A DNA stretch of 64,000 bases, taken from NCBI GenBank assembly GCA_020637365.1, contig JACJWE010000003.1, positions 298,038 through 362,037 on the forward strand, read 5' to 3'. Position numbers and translations under genes: made by a program. Source of the stretch: Acidimicrobiia bacterium. Lineage in GTDB: Bacteria > Actinomycetota > Acidimicrobiia > IMCC26256 > JAGNEX01. Under the pieces are notes generated by a model, which was given only the letters and a program-made list of their open reading frames with translations, searched no databases and had not been told where the DNA came from. Shown in pieces: positions 18,339 through 26,650 of this stretch (position 1 is the stretch's first letter; every line of letters begins with the position of its first letter).

Positions 18339-19193
18339 ACCCCGAACCGGCGTCGTGACGCGGTTGGCATGTGTCAACGCCGTTTCGGGGTTTCAGAACG
18401 CAGAGCATGTGCGGTTGTTGGCCAGCATCGTTCGACTCAACGCCGAGGAGCGTCTGAACCGTCCGACCAGGAAGTGGCGTTGCGTCGATGGTTACGCGAC
18501 TTCTCCAAACGGCGGTCGCGGTGGGGATGGCGTCGAGCGTGGAAAGAACGTCGACGGCTCGGCTACCGGGAGAACCGTAAGCAGATCCGCAGGTTATGGC
18601 GAGAAGAAGGGCTAGATGTTCCCCAGAAGAAATCTGAGAAGCGGCTCACCGGTATCGGTGCTCGGGTTGGGGTGATGTCGTTGATCTGTCCGAACGCGTT
18701 GTGGGCGCTTGATTTCCAGTTCGACACGACTGTTGATGGGCGGACGATCAAGATGCTGAACGTGATCGATGAATACACCCGGCGATGCCTTGCGATCAGG
18801 GTGGAACGCCGTATCGATGCTGATGGTGTTGTCGCGGTCCTCGACCAGCTCGCCGGGGTGGGGGGTGCTTCGGGGTTTGTGCGGTTTGATAACAGCGGCG
18901 AGTTTGTTGCTCAAGCTGTTGCTGACTGGTGTGTCAGCAACGACGTTAAAGCAGTGTTCATCATCGATCCGGGATCACCGTGGCAGAACGCCTGGATCGA
19001 GTCGTTCAACGGGAAGTTCCGCGACGAGCTGTTGAACCTCTGGCATTTCGACAGTCTTCTTGAAGCCCGAGTACTCATCGAGGACTGGCGGATCGACTAC
19101 AACACCAACAGGCCCCACCACGCGCATGGGCTCCTCACCCCAGACGAGTTCGAGCGGGCCTGTACCAACCAACATCAACCACAACTCGCATAA
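18339..19193 (+). CDS. IS3-family OrfB transposase (DDE integrase)
   Basis: About 285 residues. The HTH_21 region (RRWLRDFSKRRSRWGWRRAW, YRENRKQIRRLWREEGLDVP) precedes an rve core with all three catalytic acids: Asp in LWALDFQFDTT, Asp in GFVRFDNSGEF, Glu in QNAWIESFNGKFRDELLN. The end YNTNRPHHAHGLLTPDEF is diagnostic. ATG 18369 is the first Met; translation normally depends on OrfA, which is interrupted, so expression is doubtful although the reading frame is intact. Confidence 0.92.
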   Translation, partial: TPNRRRDAVGMCQRRFGVSERRACAVVGQHRSTQRRGASEPSDQEVALRRWLRDFSKRRSRWGWRRAWKERRRLGYRENRKQIRRLWREEGLDVPQKKSEKRLTGIGARVGVMSLICPNALWALDFQFDTTVDGRTIKMLNVIDEYTRRCLAIRVERRIDADGVVAVLDQLAGVGGASGFVRFDNSGEFVAQAVADWCVSNDVKAVFIIDPGSPWQNAWIESFNGKFRDELLNLWHFDSLLEARVLIEDWRIDYNTNRPHHAHGLLTPDEFERACTNQHQPQLA

Positions 19194-19525
19194 CAACTGG
19201 ACCACCAACCGGGGCCCACTCAACGAGCACCAAGGCTCGATGCTGCCTGTCTGCAAGCGGCGTCGACCGGTTCGAGAACGGCACCAGTCCCTCACCGTGG
19301 ACAAGCAAGACGCGGTAGTTGCGCGCATCCGACTGGTCGCGTCCACCGGGTCCAGCGCTGGGCCGCCCGGGAGTACCCCTGCCCACTGACCGGCGATGAC
19401 TGCAGCTAGTCGGGCGGGCTGGACCCGAGCACACAGACCGGGGGCATCTCAGAACGGTGCCCGTCGCCGAACTCGGCTCTCGGGTGAAACCCGAGTCACC
19501 GTGCGCCGATGCGTACCATGAGGCG

Positions 19526-19975
19526 ATGGAGAATGGTCAAGAACACCAGGCGATCGTCTCGATCGGCTACGAGCAGCGCAACATCGACGAGTTCGTCGGA
19601 CTTCTCGTAACCGCAGGCGTCGAAACTCTCGTGGACGTCCGCCTCAACGCAATCTCACGCAAGAAGGGCTTTTCCAAGACTGCTTTATCCGGCGCGCTCG
19701 CAACGGCTGGCATCGCATACCGCCACGAAAGAGACCTCGGCAACCCGAAAGACAATCGCGACCCGTTTCGCCAAGGCAGCCCAGAAGCCCGCAACCGCTA
19801 TCGACAGCATCTCAGCAACGGCGCCTCGACAGCCCTCAACCAGGTTGCAGAACTCGCCAGTCAGACCCGCGTTGCCCTGCTGTGTTTCGAGCGGGACCAT
19901 ACGAAATGTCACAGGTCCTGCATCACAGAAGAGGCGCAGAGCATCAACCCCACTCTTGCCGTCGTCACGATCTGA
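19526..19975 (+). CDS. DUF488 family protein
   Basis: About 149 residues from ATG 19526 (GAGG five bases upstream). DUF488 features are visible: SIGYEQRNIDEFVGLLVTAG, LVDVRLNAISRKKGFSK, GIAYRHERDLGNPK and the ending VALLCFERDHTKCHRSCI, where the Cys and His residues may bind metal. The biochemical role of the family is not established; members are often encoded beside defence or DNA-modification genes. The downstream gene begins 6 bases after this stop, so they form an operon. It lies just beyond the IS3 end, but its own sequence is intact. Confidence 0.88.
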   Translation: MENGQEHQAIVSIGYEQRNIDEFVGLLVTAGVETLVDVRLNAISRKKGFSKTALSGALATAGIAYRHERDLGNPKDNRDPFRQGSPEARNRYRQHLSNGASTALNQVAELASQTRVALLCFERDHTKCHRSCITEEAQSINPTLAVVTI

Positions 19976-19980
19976 CCAAA

Positions 19981-20802
19981 ATGCCACAGGAACGAGCGCT
20001 CAGGCTGATGATCTTGGTCAAGGCAGCACCGGTCTTGACCAGGCAGTTGGCTGAAACGATGTGCGTCGCAGCGATCGACCTCGACGAACCCAGGTGGATC
20101 CGACTACACCCCGTTCCGTTCCGAGACCTGGACGACGACAAGAAGTTCCGCAAGTACCAGGAAGTCGAGGTCAAGGCATTCCGCCCGGCTTCGGACAGGC
20201 GTCCCGAATCGTGGACGCCAATTGAAGGCTCTGCACGATTGGGCGAGGCCATAGGTACCGATCATCGGTGGTCGGATCGCCGTCTCCGCGTCGCAGAACT
20301 GGGTGAGCGAACAATGTGTGACCTCATTGCCCTCAACCGATTGGGATCCGGCCCCGACACCCCTTCACTCGCCGTCGTTCGAGTCGCCGGTCAACCTGGA
20401 CTCCTCATCAGCCAGCGCGACGAAGCCCAGGTTTCCGAATGGCGTCGACGAGCAGAGGCAATGACAGCTCGGAAGTCCCTCTTCGACGACTCCGGTGCGG
20501 TGAAGGCGCCCTTCGAGGTCATCCCCTGGCGCTTCCGATACCGCTACCGCTGCCTTGCCGACGGCTGTAAGGGACATAAACAGACAATCGTCGACTGGGA
20601 GGCGAGTGCACTCTTTCGAAACGTGCGCCGGCGCCCGAATTGGCAAGATCTCATGAGGCAAAAGTTCGTCGACGAGATGTGGGCGCCGACGAGGGACACA
20701 GTCCTGTTCGTAGGAAACATGGAACAGCGCCCGTGGAACTTCCTCATCCTGGGCGTGTTTTGGCCACCATCCGGCGGCACACAGGGCTCATTGTTTCAGT
20801 GA
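19981..20802 (+). CDS. Unknown protein paired with DUF488, with a Cys-rich GH motif
   Basis: 273 residues from ATG 19981. The start RLMILVKAAPVLTRQLAETMCVAAI and RWIRLHPVPFRDLDDDKKFRKYQ are highly ordered, and RCLADGCKGHKQTIVDWE contains Cys-x4-Cys-x-Gly-His, a possible metal site followed by an acidic pair. The C-terminus DTVLFVGNMEQRPWNFLILGVFWP looks like a conserved strand. I do not recognise a named family; the constant pairing with DUF488 suggests joint function, perhaps a nuclease or nucleic-acid sensor. Intact, with no membrane segments. Confidence 0.75.
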   Translation: MPQERALRLMILVKAAPVLTRQLAETMCVAAIDLDEPRWIRLHPVPFRDLDDDKKFRKYQEVEVKAFRPASDRRPESWTPIEGSARLGEAIGTDHRWSDRRLRVAELGERTMCDLIALNRLGSGPDTPSLAVVRVAGQPGLLISQRDEAQVSEWRRRAEAMTARKSLFDDSGAVKAPFEVIPWRFRYRYRCLADGCKGHKQTIVDWEASALFRNVRRRPNWQDLMRQKFVDEMWAPTRDTVLFVGNMEQRPWNFLILGVFWPPSGGTQGSLFQ

Positions 20803-21390
20803 CGCGCTGCCTGCAGCCGAGCTCACCGCATCGTCGCGGCGTTGCGTGTATTCCCGTCGTCCCATTATTCAAAACGGCCCGCACCCTGTCACGTATCTTG
20901 GCGAAGCCTGCCGAGGTGCCAGAGGCGACCAGCGACGGCACGGAAGAGTTCTTGATTCCACCGACGGCGTTTTCAAACCGTCGAACGGCGCTGGGCTCGG
21001 CAAGAGCGGCAGGATCATCGCCTCGACCAGATCCCACCGTCGGGGCGAACGACTCGCACGTCCACCTCATCTACCGACAGAGGCCGCGAAGGTGCTCAGT
21101 TTCTGGCGCGACGCCAACCGACGAATCGCTGCACAGCGAAGCGCCCTACGACAATCGCTCCCCAAACCTGGACTATTCGCAACACCGCATCAGAAAACGA
21201 CATGTGACCGCTTCTCGCTGTGGCCAGCCCAGCGACAGCTAAAGGATCGCCCACACACCGACACCGCAACTTGCCGATCCGAAACCTGGGATGAATTTCG
21301 AGTTAATGCGACCGGTCAGTCGAGCACCCACCTTTGCATTCGGTCGGAGGGTCGTCAGCATGATCAGGTGTGGCGAACGGCGCGGGCGTA
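20803..21390. other. No supported gene
   Basis: Overlapping frames exist on both strands, none with recognisable motifs or a ribosome site. The base composition is coding-like, so this may be decayed genes. Confidence 0.45.
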
Positions 21391-21640
21391 GTGCTGGCGG
21401 GCAGCTTCACCCGATGTTCCGACCATGGCGCCAATCGACGCCCAAGGATGGCCGCTACCCCGTGCCTTTTCGACTGCGTCCGCGAGTGCCTGCTCGGCAT
21501 CGGCTCGAGCGGCGATGGCAAGACGGAGCTCTCGCCTCCGACGAACATCGTGAAACCCCCGTCCAGTTCTTCTACGAGAATCGGATTGCTGAAGGCCTGG
21601 ATGATGTCGCTGTCTTCAACGCCGTGCTTCGGGGCACTCG
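21391..21640 (-). pseudogene. Toxin-like fragment joined to a small HTH protein
   Basis: In minus-strand order one frame reads KHGVEDSDIIQAFSNPILVE then ELDGGFTMFVGGE. This resembles the middle of a small type II toxin family in which a glycine-rich strand pair is followed by a VIHAMRAR-type end, missing here. The next frame reads RRRELRLAIAARADAEQALA, then ARGSGHPWASIGAMVGTSGEAARQHYARA before stop at 21391, a helix-turn-helix of the kind found in small HTH proteins. Two remnants seem to be fused by a frame change. A further stranded reading lies just upstream. Confidence 0.45.
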
Positions 21641-21850
21641 ACGCCGATCAGGAGCCCATTCACTTCAATCAACCAATCTTCGACACCGCCAACATCGTCG
21701 CGACCCCCTCAGTGAGGCACCCGCTCCGTGCGCAGGATCGCGGGCTTCACGCGAGGTGCCGCCAATCTCGAGTGCAAGGTCGACAAACCCAACCCCGGAG
21801 GTCGTCGGCGCGTCGGCGACAGCCGATAACCACCCAGGTAAAATCCGGCC

Positions 21851-22078
21851 ATGGCCGATGCTCAGCAGGTCCTTCCGACGAACGACAATCCCTCAGCCAC
21901 GGCCGACTTGTCGTGTTTCATGGTTCGCTCTCCTGTAGAAGACGCACGCGGCGTCGACCTCACCGACCTTCGCGAGCGGCTGCGGCTCTCACCAGCCGAG
22001 CGGGTCCAACGTCTGGTTGACGAGGTCCGAGTGTGGACCGAGATCCGCCAGGCGGCCGACGCAGCGCGCAAGTCGTGA
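21851..22078 (+). CDS. Small partner protein of the nucleotidyltransferase
   Basis: 75 residues from ATG 21851, with a TAAAAT box six bases upstream consistent with leaderless start; an internal ATG at 21920 is the alternative. The conserved part is VDLTDLRERLRLSPAERVQR then LVDEVRVWTEI, a helical motif repeatedly seen directly upstream of small nucleotidyltransferases. The stop overlaps the next start (GTGA), so the two are translationally coupled. It may be the toxin or antitoxin half of the module; not known. Confidence 0.7.
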   Translation: MADAQQVLPTNDNPSATADLSCFMVRSPVEDARGVDLTDLRERLRLSPAERVQRLVDEVRVWTEIRQAADAARKS

Positions 22079-22566
22079 CGTTCGACCCCCGACCCATCTG
22101 CCGAGCGTTGAACGCTGCCCACGTTCGGTACGTCGTCATCGGCGGCTTCGCCAGCGTGATACACGGGTCGCCTCTTCCCACCGCGGACATTGACATCGTG
22201 CCCGGTAGAGACCCCGACAACCTCGACCGCCTTGGGGCGGCCCTCCGTGGGCTAAACGCGAAGCTTCGGACAGCGGCCGGCCCAGTGGAGGCTCCGATCG
22301 ACGGACCATTCCTGGCGGCGATGCCGTTCATGTTGAACCTCACCACCGACTTCGGCGACATCGACCTCACCTTCGAGCCAGCCGGGCCAAGAACCGACCA
22401 CGAGGCCTGGAACCGCGATGCCATCGACGTCCCAATCGCGGACGACCTCATCGTCAGGGTCGCCAGCCTGAGAGCCGTGATCGACTCCAAACGGGCCGCA
22501 GGTCGCCCAAAAGACCAGGCCGCTCTCCCCTACCTCGAGTCACTTCTGGATCAGCTCGAAGAGTGA
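22075..22566 (+). CDS. Nucleotidyltransferase-fold protein
   Basis: 163 residues from GTG 22075. Strand-helix start CRALNAAHVRYVVIGGFASVIHG followed by the catalytic pair in PTADIDIVPGRDPDNL is the G-G-x-A-x-x-x-H/G and DxD pattern of the NTase superfamily. A later acidic strand is TTDFGDIDLTFEPAG, and a helical end contains LIVRVASLRAVIDSKRAAGRPKDQ, also typical. Such proteins occur in AbiEii/MNT-type toxin-antitoxin modules. Two partial copies lie at 5.86 and 23.7 kb, so this module has spread or duplicated locally. Confidence 0.85.
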   Translation: MTFDPRPICRALNAAHVRYVVIGGFASVIHGSPLPTADIDIVPGRDPDNLDRLGAALRGLNAKLRTAAGPVEAPIDGPFLAAMPFMLNLTTDFGDIDLTFEPAGPRTDHEAWNRDAIDVPIADDLIVRVASLRAVIDSKRAAGRPKDQAALPYLESLLDQLEE

Positions 22567-22576
22567 CCCCGAGGCC

Positions 22577-22661
22577 GGCATTGCAGCGTTTACAGATTGC
22601 ACCAGGCCGATCGGAACACGAAACGCTCCACCGGACTTTTGCGGGCATTGCAGCTTTTACA
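22577..22661. repeat. Short direct repeat around GGCATTGCAGC
   Basis: Two near-identical units of about 18 bases (GGCATTGCAGCGTTTACA at about 22578 and GGCATTGCAGCTTTTACA at about 22644) flank 48 bases in the stretch after the nucleotidyltransferase. The remainder of 22567-22813 shows no gene. Confidence 0.45.
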
Positions 22662-22813
22662 TTCCACATCAAGCGACCCGACACCGCACTGCGGCGCTCG
22701 CCGACAACGGCAGTGTGCTGCAGCTCTCCAAAAGCCTCTACGCACTCGTCCCCGCAGAGCGGTGACGCGCCCAGACAACAGGGCGTCTCCTCGTACTGCT
22801 CCGCGTACGAGCG

Positions 22814-23191
22814 CTAGATGCGAATGAGTTCGACAAACCTTCCGCTCGCGGCGGCCAACGCGACGAGGTCCCCAGGGTCTGAGGTCGCTATCTCGTCTCC
22901 ATCGGAGGACATCGCGATCACCGCGGCGTCGATCACGTCCGATGTGCGGGTTTGGGCCAAGAGCTTGCCCGCAGCGCGTCCGAGGGATTCGTCCAAAGGT
23001 GCGATCGCAATGCCTGCCAGGGCCTTGGCCAACCGTGCCTGCGTCGGATGACCGCGCCACACCTGACCGAGCACTCCGGCGTGGGTCCGCGGCGGCGCTC
23101 CATCTTCGTGGGCTGCCTTGATGCGGATCCACATGTCCCGATCGCCGCGTTCGAGCGCGATCAAGGCCCCCGCGTCCAGAATCAACGTCAT
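22814..23191 (-). CDS. vapC: VapC-type PIN-domain toxin
   Basis: 125 residues. The PIN fold acids are visible: Asp in MTLILDAGALIALERGDRD, Glu/Asp around LDESLGRAAGKLLA, and Asp in TSDVIDAAVIAMSSDGDEIATSDPGDL. VapC toxins are Mg-dependent RNases cutting tRNA or rRNA. The start overlaps the upstream antitoxin stop (ATGA). Its last residues (ASGRFVELIR) are repeated in a remnant at 26.2 kb. Confidence 0.9.
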   Translation of the reverse strand: MTLILDAGALIALERGDRDMWIRIKAAHEDGAPPRTHAGVLGQVWRGHPTQARLAKALAGIAIAPLDESLGRAAGKLLAQTRTSDVIDAAVIAMSSDGDEIATSDPGDLVALAAASGRFVELIRI

Positions 23192-23472
23192 GCCGACTTC
23201 GGTTCGGTGCCGCGGACAACCACGGCGTCGCGGCGGTCGGCCCGACGGCGTTTCGCTATCTCCTCGGGTGTGATCTCGCCGAACTCGCTTTCGAAGTCAG
23301 CGATGGCAGCGCCGAGATTCTTGATCAAGCGGTCGCGTTGGACTTTCTCATCGATGGCAAGGCTTACCCAGCTGCTCACCGAATCGGCATCTCCCGCTCT
23401 GACTGCGTCGGCGGCTGCTTGAGCCAAGCCGCTGTCGACCGTGATCGTGAGTCGCTTCTTCGTGGGTTTCAT
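23188..23472 (-). CDS. VapB-like antitoxin
   Basis: 94 residues. KKRLTITVDSGLAQAAADAV followed by RAGDADSVSSWVSLAIDEKV is a strand-helix-helix of the ribbon-helix-helix type. A C-terminal helical, charged part (FESEFGEITPEEIAKRRRAD) would wrap the toxin. Antitoxin-first order and four-base overlap with the PIN gene make this a standard VapBC operon, presumably self-repressed. Confidence 0.85.
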   Translation of the reverse strand: MKPTKKRLTITVDSGLAQAAADAVRAGDADSVSSWVSLAIDEKVQRDRLIKNLGAAIADFESEFGEITPEEIAKRRRADRRDAVVVRGTEPKSA

Positions 23473-23484
23473 CAGGCGAGCATA

Positions 23485-23715
23485 TCAGCGTATGTAGATG
23501 TGCTTACTCGATACGGACTCGATGGAATCGATATCGACCGCACAGTGCCGTGGAATGGGGTCGACGTCCGGGTCCAACTCGACTTCGCTCGGCAGTCGCC
23601 GAAGGTTGGTGGTGCACGGCGCCACCAACGCTCGACCCAGCCGGTCGATCGCTGCCTGCCGCGACAACACCACAAAGGGGCGGCGGCCCCGCTGCATGCC
23701 GAGCTTCCCGAATGA
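23485..23715 (-). pseudogene. MazF/PemK-like toxin fragment
   Basis: The reading RRPFVVLSRQAAIDRLGRAL followed by VAPCTTNLRRLPSEVELDP and IPRHCAVDIDSIESV matches the middle of MazF-type endoribonucleases (RPVVVLS, VAPLTTN, then the D-S-V-V/N-x-x-Q-I strand). The N-terminal W-W-x-D-L strand is missing, replaced by unrelated sequence, and the C-terminus stops about 15 residues early. No MazE partner adjoins. Confidence 0.6.
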
Positions 23716-23721
23716 GTTCAC

Positions 23722-23905
23722 CTGCTGTTCCCATGCCAGCAGCAGGCCCCGTGGACACTCTGATCGACGGGCCATTCCTGGCGGCTATGCCGTTCATGTT
23801 GAACCTCACGACAAACTTCGGTGACATCGACCTGACCTTTGAGCCGACAGGACCCCGAACCGATCACTAGGCCTGGAATCACTCCTCGATCAGCTCGACA
23901 AATGG
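23722..23905 (+). pseudogene. Nucleotidyltransferase gene remnant with internal deletion
   Basis: GPVDTLIDGPFLAAMPFMLN and LTTNFGDIDLTFEPTGPRTDH nearly copy residues 75-120 of the gene at 22075, ending at a stop, then SLLDQLDKW matches its C-terminus in another frame. The catalytic N-terminus is missing, as are about 35 residues before the tail. Confidence 0.65.
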
Positions 23906-23941
23906 CACCGCCGCGGTCCGTTGAAGCGGCGTTGTCGGGGG

Positions 23942-26023
23942 CTACAGCTCGTCGCCCACGATCGGTGTCGAATCGCGACCCTGGTGCGCCAGAAGCAGCC
24001 CAAACAGCGCACAACCCGCGCCGATCAGCGCTAACCAACCTGAGTTGGGTCCGGTGTGGGCAAGCTCTGACCCAGACCCGGCCAGCGATACGACGCTCGA
24101 GGACGACGCTGCTGTCGTGTCGCTCGTTTCGCCGTTCGAGGTCGCGGTGTCACCGCTTCCTTCCTCGGTTGATGCCTGGGCAGCGGTGGAGCCTGTCGAT
24201 GAAGGACTCGTGTTGTGGCCCGCCATATTGTTGACGTCGGGTGTCGTCGTCGAGGGAGTCGCCACTGACGAGCCAGTCTCTGAGGCATTTGTGGTCGAGT
24301 CGCATGTTGCTGGCAGCGCCCATGCTGCGGTCGATCCGCTGAGTTCGTGAGCGGCCACTACCCACGGCCTCCCGTCGGGGCTGTCCTCAGCCGAGATAAA
24401 GATCACGCCTTCTGGCGAGATGTCGCCAGCCGCTTCAGGGTCGATCACCTGGCTACCCGGCTCGGATCCTTCCCAGTCGTAGTTCGCTGAACTGATGAAC
24501 CGGACAAAAGCAGGCGAGGTCGGATCCGACAAGTCGTACTGTGCGATCGCGCTCTGCCGTTCGAAACCAATGAACGCCTGCTGCACGCCGCAGATCTCAC
24601 CCACGGTGATCGCTTCGGCTTCCACTCCCTTGTCGTCGGAGCGTGAGTCAGGCTCCCAGCCGGTCCAGTTCTCGGTTTCGTCGTCGAAACCGGTTTGACC
24701 TTGGAAGCCCTCGCCGAGGACCGGGTCGTCGAGGACTCGCCGGGTCATGTCGGCACCGGAGTCCCACAGCAGCTTTCCGTCGGTGCTCCAGATGCTGAAT
24801 GAGCGCGGACTGAACGCATAGACCGTTTCCGGTTCGTCGGCGGAGTACGGGAAGGCGTTGGTAGCCAACAACCGACCCAGGTCCGCTTCGTCGGCGGTAC
24901 GGGTTGCAAGTTCGCTGTCAGCGGGGAACTCCAGACCACCTTCGTCAGCCGGATCGCCGAGGCGTACCTCTTCTGAATAGCAGTCGTAGTCGCGGGAGTC
25001 ACCTTCGTTTGCCGTAGCCAAATAGGCGGTGCCGTCCGAAGAGAACGTGGCGATCGCGTCTGGCAAAAACAGCGCCTGCACGGGCACGGAACGCAGCTCA
25101 AACTTGTCGTCTTTGTCGGACGGGTCGACTTCGTGACCCGCGGTGCTGAAGTCGACGGTGCCGAGCGGCAGCAGGTCGGTCACCTCGGCTGACGCGAGGT
25201 CGACCACAGCGATGGCGTTGTTCTCTTGCAGCGTGACGTACGCGGTACCCGAATCTCGTGAGACGGCCACGTATTCAGGTTCAAGGTCCTGAGCCACGGT
25301 TGCGCCAGGAACGAAGATGCGGATGCCCTTATCGAGGAGGGCCTCCTTTTGATCGTTGTACTTGCTGAACGACGCGGTGTGGACGTTTGAATCGGTCAGT
25401 TCTTTGGCGGCTTCTACCGAGATGGGTTGCCCAAAGTCGACGACCGTGATCGACCCTTCGGGATCAACGGCGAACCCTTCACCGTCGGGGCCACATTCAT
25501 CGTCGTTTGGCTCACCCTCGTTCGCGACGACGACCTTGCCGCCGTCCGGGGTGAACGTGATCATGTCGGGAAGCGCTCCGGCCCCAACGCTTGACAGGTA
25601 GCTGCCGTTGGTGTCGAGGAAAACGATCGAGCCGGGGTCGCTCTTCGGGTCCGCTTCAACGGCGACTGCGACAACGCCGTTTGAGACCGACACCGAGTTC
25701 AGGCCAGCCCCCCACTCTTCCATGCTCACTTGCTTGACCAACTCGAAGTCCGGCAGAGAGACAATATCGAGGGTGTCGGCTTCAGCATTGGTGATGAACA
25801 GCTGTTTTGAGTCGGCATCGTAGGAGACGATCTCGGCGCGCCCCTCGCTGGTGCCGTCCGGATCGGAGGTAAACCGGCCAATGAACTCCGGTTCGTCGTC
25901 GGTCGCTGCGCCAACTTGCGTCGTCGCAGCGATGGTGGCCAACGCTGCCAGGGTGAGCGCGATAACGGGGAGTGCGATCGAGCTGAACCAGCCCCGTTTC
26001 GAGGTGTGTGGTTGTCGTGTCAT
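23942..26023 (-). CDS. Choice-of-anchor I family surface protein with LAHTG anchor
   Basis: About 693 residues from ATG 26023; the longer upstream frame adds non-signal sequence. Signal peptide SSIALPVIALTLAALATIAA is followed by a repeat-rich beta-propeller-like body (FIGRFTSDPDGTSEGRAEIV, LFITNAEADTLDIVSLPDF, MITFTPDGGKVVVANEGEP, LQENNAIAVVDLASAEV), as in choice-of-anchor I proteins. A Ser/Thr-rich stalk follows from about residue 605. The end, LAHTGPNSGWLALIGAGCALF then LLLAHQGR, looks like an LPxTG-variant sorting signal with membrane segment and basic tail. Cell-wall attachment by a sortase is inferred. Confidence 0.85.
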   Translation of the reverse strand: MTRQPHTSKRGWFSSIALPVIALTLAALATIAATTQVGAATDDEPEFIGRFTSDPDGTSEGRAEIVSYDADSKQLFITNAEADTLDIVSLPDFELVKQVSMEEWGAGLNSVSVSNGVVAVAVEADPKSDPGSIVFLDTNGSYLSSVGAGALPDMITFTPDGGKVVVANEGEPNDDECGPDGEGFAVDPEGSITVVDFGQPISVEAAKELTDSNVHTASFSKYNDQKEALLDKGIRIFVPGATVAQDLEPEYVAVSRDSGTAYVTLQENNAIAVVDLASAEVTDLLPLGTVDFSTAGHEVDPSDKDDKFELRSVPVQALFLPDAIATFSSDGTAYLATANEGDSRDYDCYSEEVRLGDPADEGGLEFPADSELATRTADEADLGRLLATNAFPYSADEPETVYAFSPRSFSIWSTDGKLLWDSGADMTRRVLDDPVLGEGFQGQTGFDDETENWTGWEPDSRSDDKGVEAEAITVGEICGVQQAFIGFERQSAIAQYDLSDPTSPAFVRFISSANYDWEGSEPGSQVIDPEAAGDISPEGVIFISAEDSPDGRPWVVAAHELSGSTAAWALPATCDSTTNASETGSSVATPSTTTPDVNNMAGHNTSPSSTGSTAAQASTEEGSGDTATSNGETSDTTAASSSSVVSLAGSGSELAHTGPNSGWLALIGAGCALFGLLLAHQGRDSTPIVGDEL

Positions 26024-26195
26024 GGGTCGCACGGTACGAACCTCGCGCAACGATTGGATGGCAAAACGCGCACCATTGGCTAACCAAGTCGTGAACTTGC
26101 CACCTTGACACCCGCCACTTGTGACGACTCTCGGATATGCGACCATCCGTAGGTCGTACGGGCATCACCCCACGCGTACAACCTCAAAGGGGCGG

Positions 26196-26260
26196 TCCAG
26201 CTGCACGCGAATGAGCTCGACGAACCTTCCGCTAGCGACAGCCAACTCGCCGAGTTGGGG
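26196..26260 (-). pseudogene. VapC C-terminal remnant
   Basis: In minus-strand reading QLGELAVASGRFVELIRVQ matches the last residues of the intact VapC at 22814 (DLVALAAASGRFVELIRI). Nothing else of a PIN domain is present. Confidence 0.5.
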
Positions 26261-26451
26261 GAAGTCCTGACCAAAGGATCGCCCGACGATCGCGTGAAGA
26301 CCTTTGACCCCATGGCGTTCGGACACGCCAGCACCACTGAGTGGCCGGCAACCCTGGCTTGCCGCAGACAGGCGGAACCCTAGCGAGCTGGATGGAAATG
26401 GCACGCCGCGTCAACAGGCGCTCGACCGCTACTGGTGTGGCGATTCACTGC

Positions 26452-26483
26452 TTTCGGATATAGCTTCGAAGCTATATCCGAAA
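26452..26483. promoter_or_regulatory. Perfect 32-bp A/T-rich palindrome
   Basis: TTTCGGATATAGCTTC is followed directly by its exact reverse complement, with no spacer. It stands in otherwise GC-rich DNA. The symmetry and length suit a dimeric regulator's operator, for instance of a toxin-antitoxin promoter, or a recombination end. No intact gene starts immediately beside it; an XRE gene ends about 170 bases away. Confidence 0.6.
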
Positions 26484-26499
26484 CGGGCATTTTGAAACA

Positions 26500-26600
26500 C
26501 CCAGACCCAGACCGACACCCAGACCCCAGACCGAACCGCCCCCGAACGCCGCCAAGCCGCCGAGCCGCCGAGCCGCCGAGAGCACCGATGCCTCGACCGC
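26500..26600. repeat. Low-complexity CCCAGACC and GCCGCCGAG tandem repeats
   Basis: About 40 bases of degenerate CCCAGACC units are followed by four copies of roughly AGCCGCCG. Frames through it code only Pro/Arg/Gly-rich filler, so I treat it as repeat, not gene. Confidence 0.55.
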
Positions 26601-26650
26601 CCGCTCCCCGACTCCCGCAGCCAAACGTCGGTCGTCGCCAGTTCGGCTGT

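Larger units (their letters stand above)
16659..19218 (+). mobile_element. IS3-family insertion sequence, interrupted by an IS110-family element
   Basis: Imperfect terminal inverted repeats are visible: left end 16659-16688 starting TGACCCCCGG and containing GTGGTCCAG; right end 19189-19218, whose reverse complement starts TGGGCCCCGG and also contains GTGGTCCAG. TG...CA ends are typical of IS3. It encodes OrfA and a DDE OrfB. OrfA is split by about 1.3 kb of foreign DNA. I could not identify a convincing target duplication. Confidence 0.8.

Noticed and set aside
26500..26600. CRISPR-like or tandem array
   Set aside because: Units are 8-9 bases, degenerate and contiguous with no spacers; simple low-complexity repeat.
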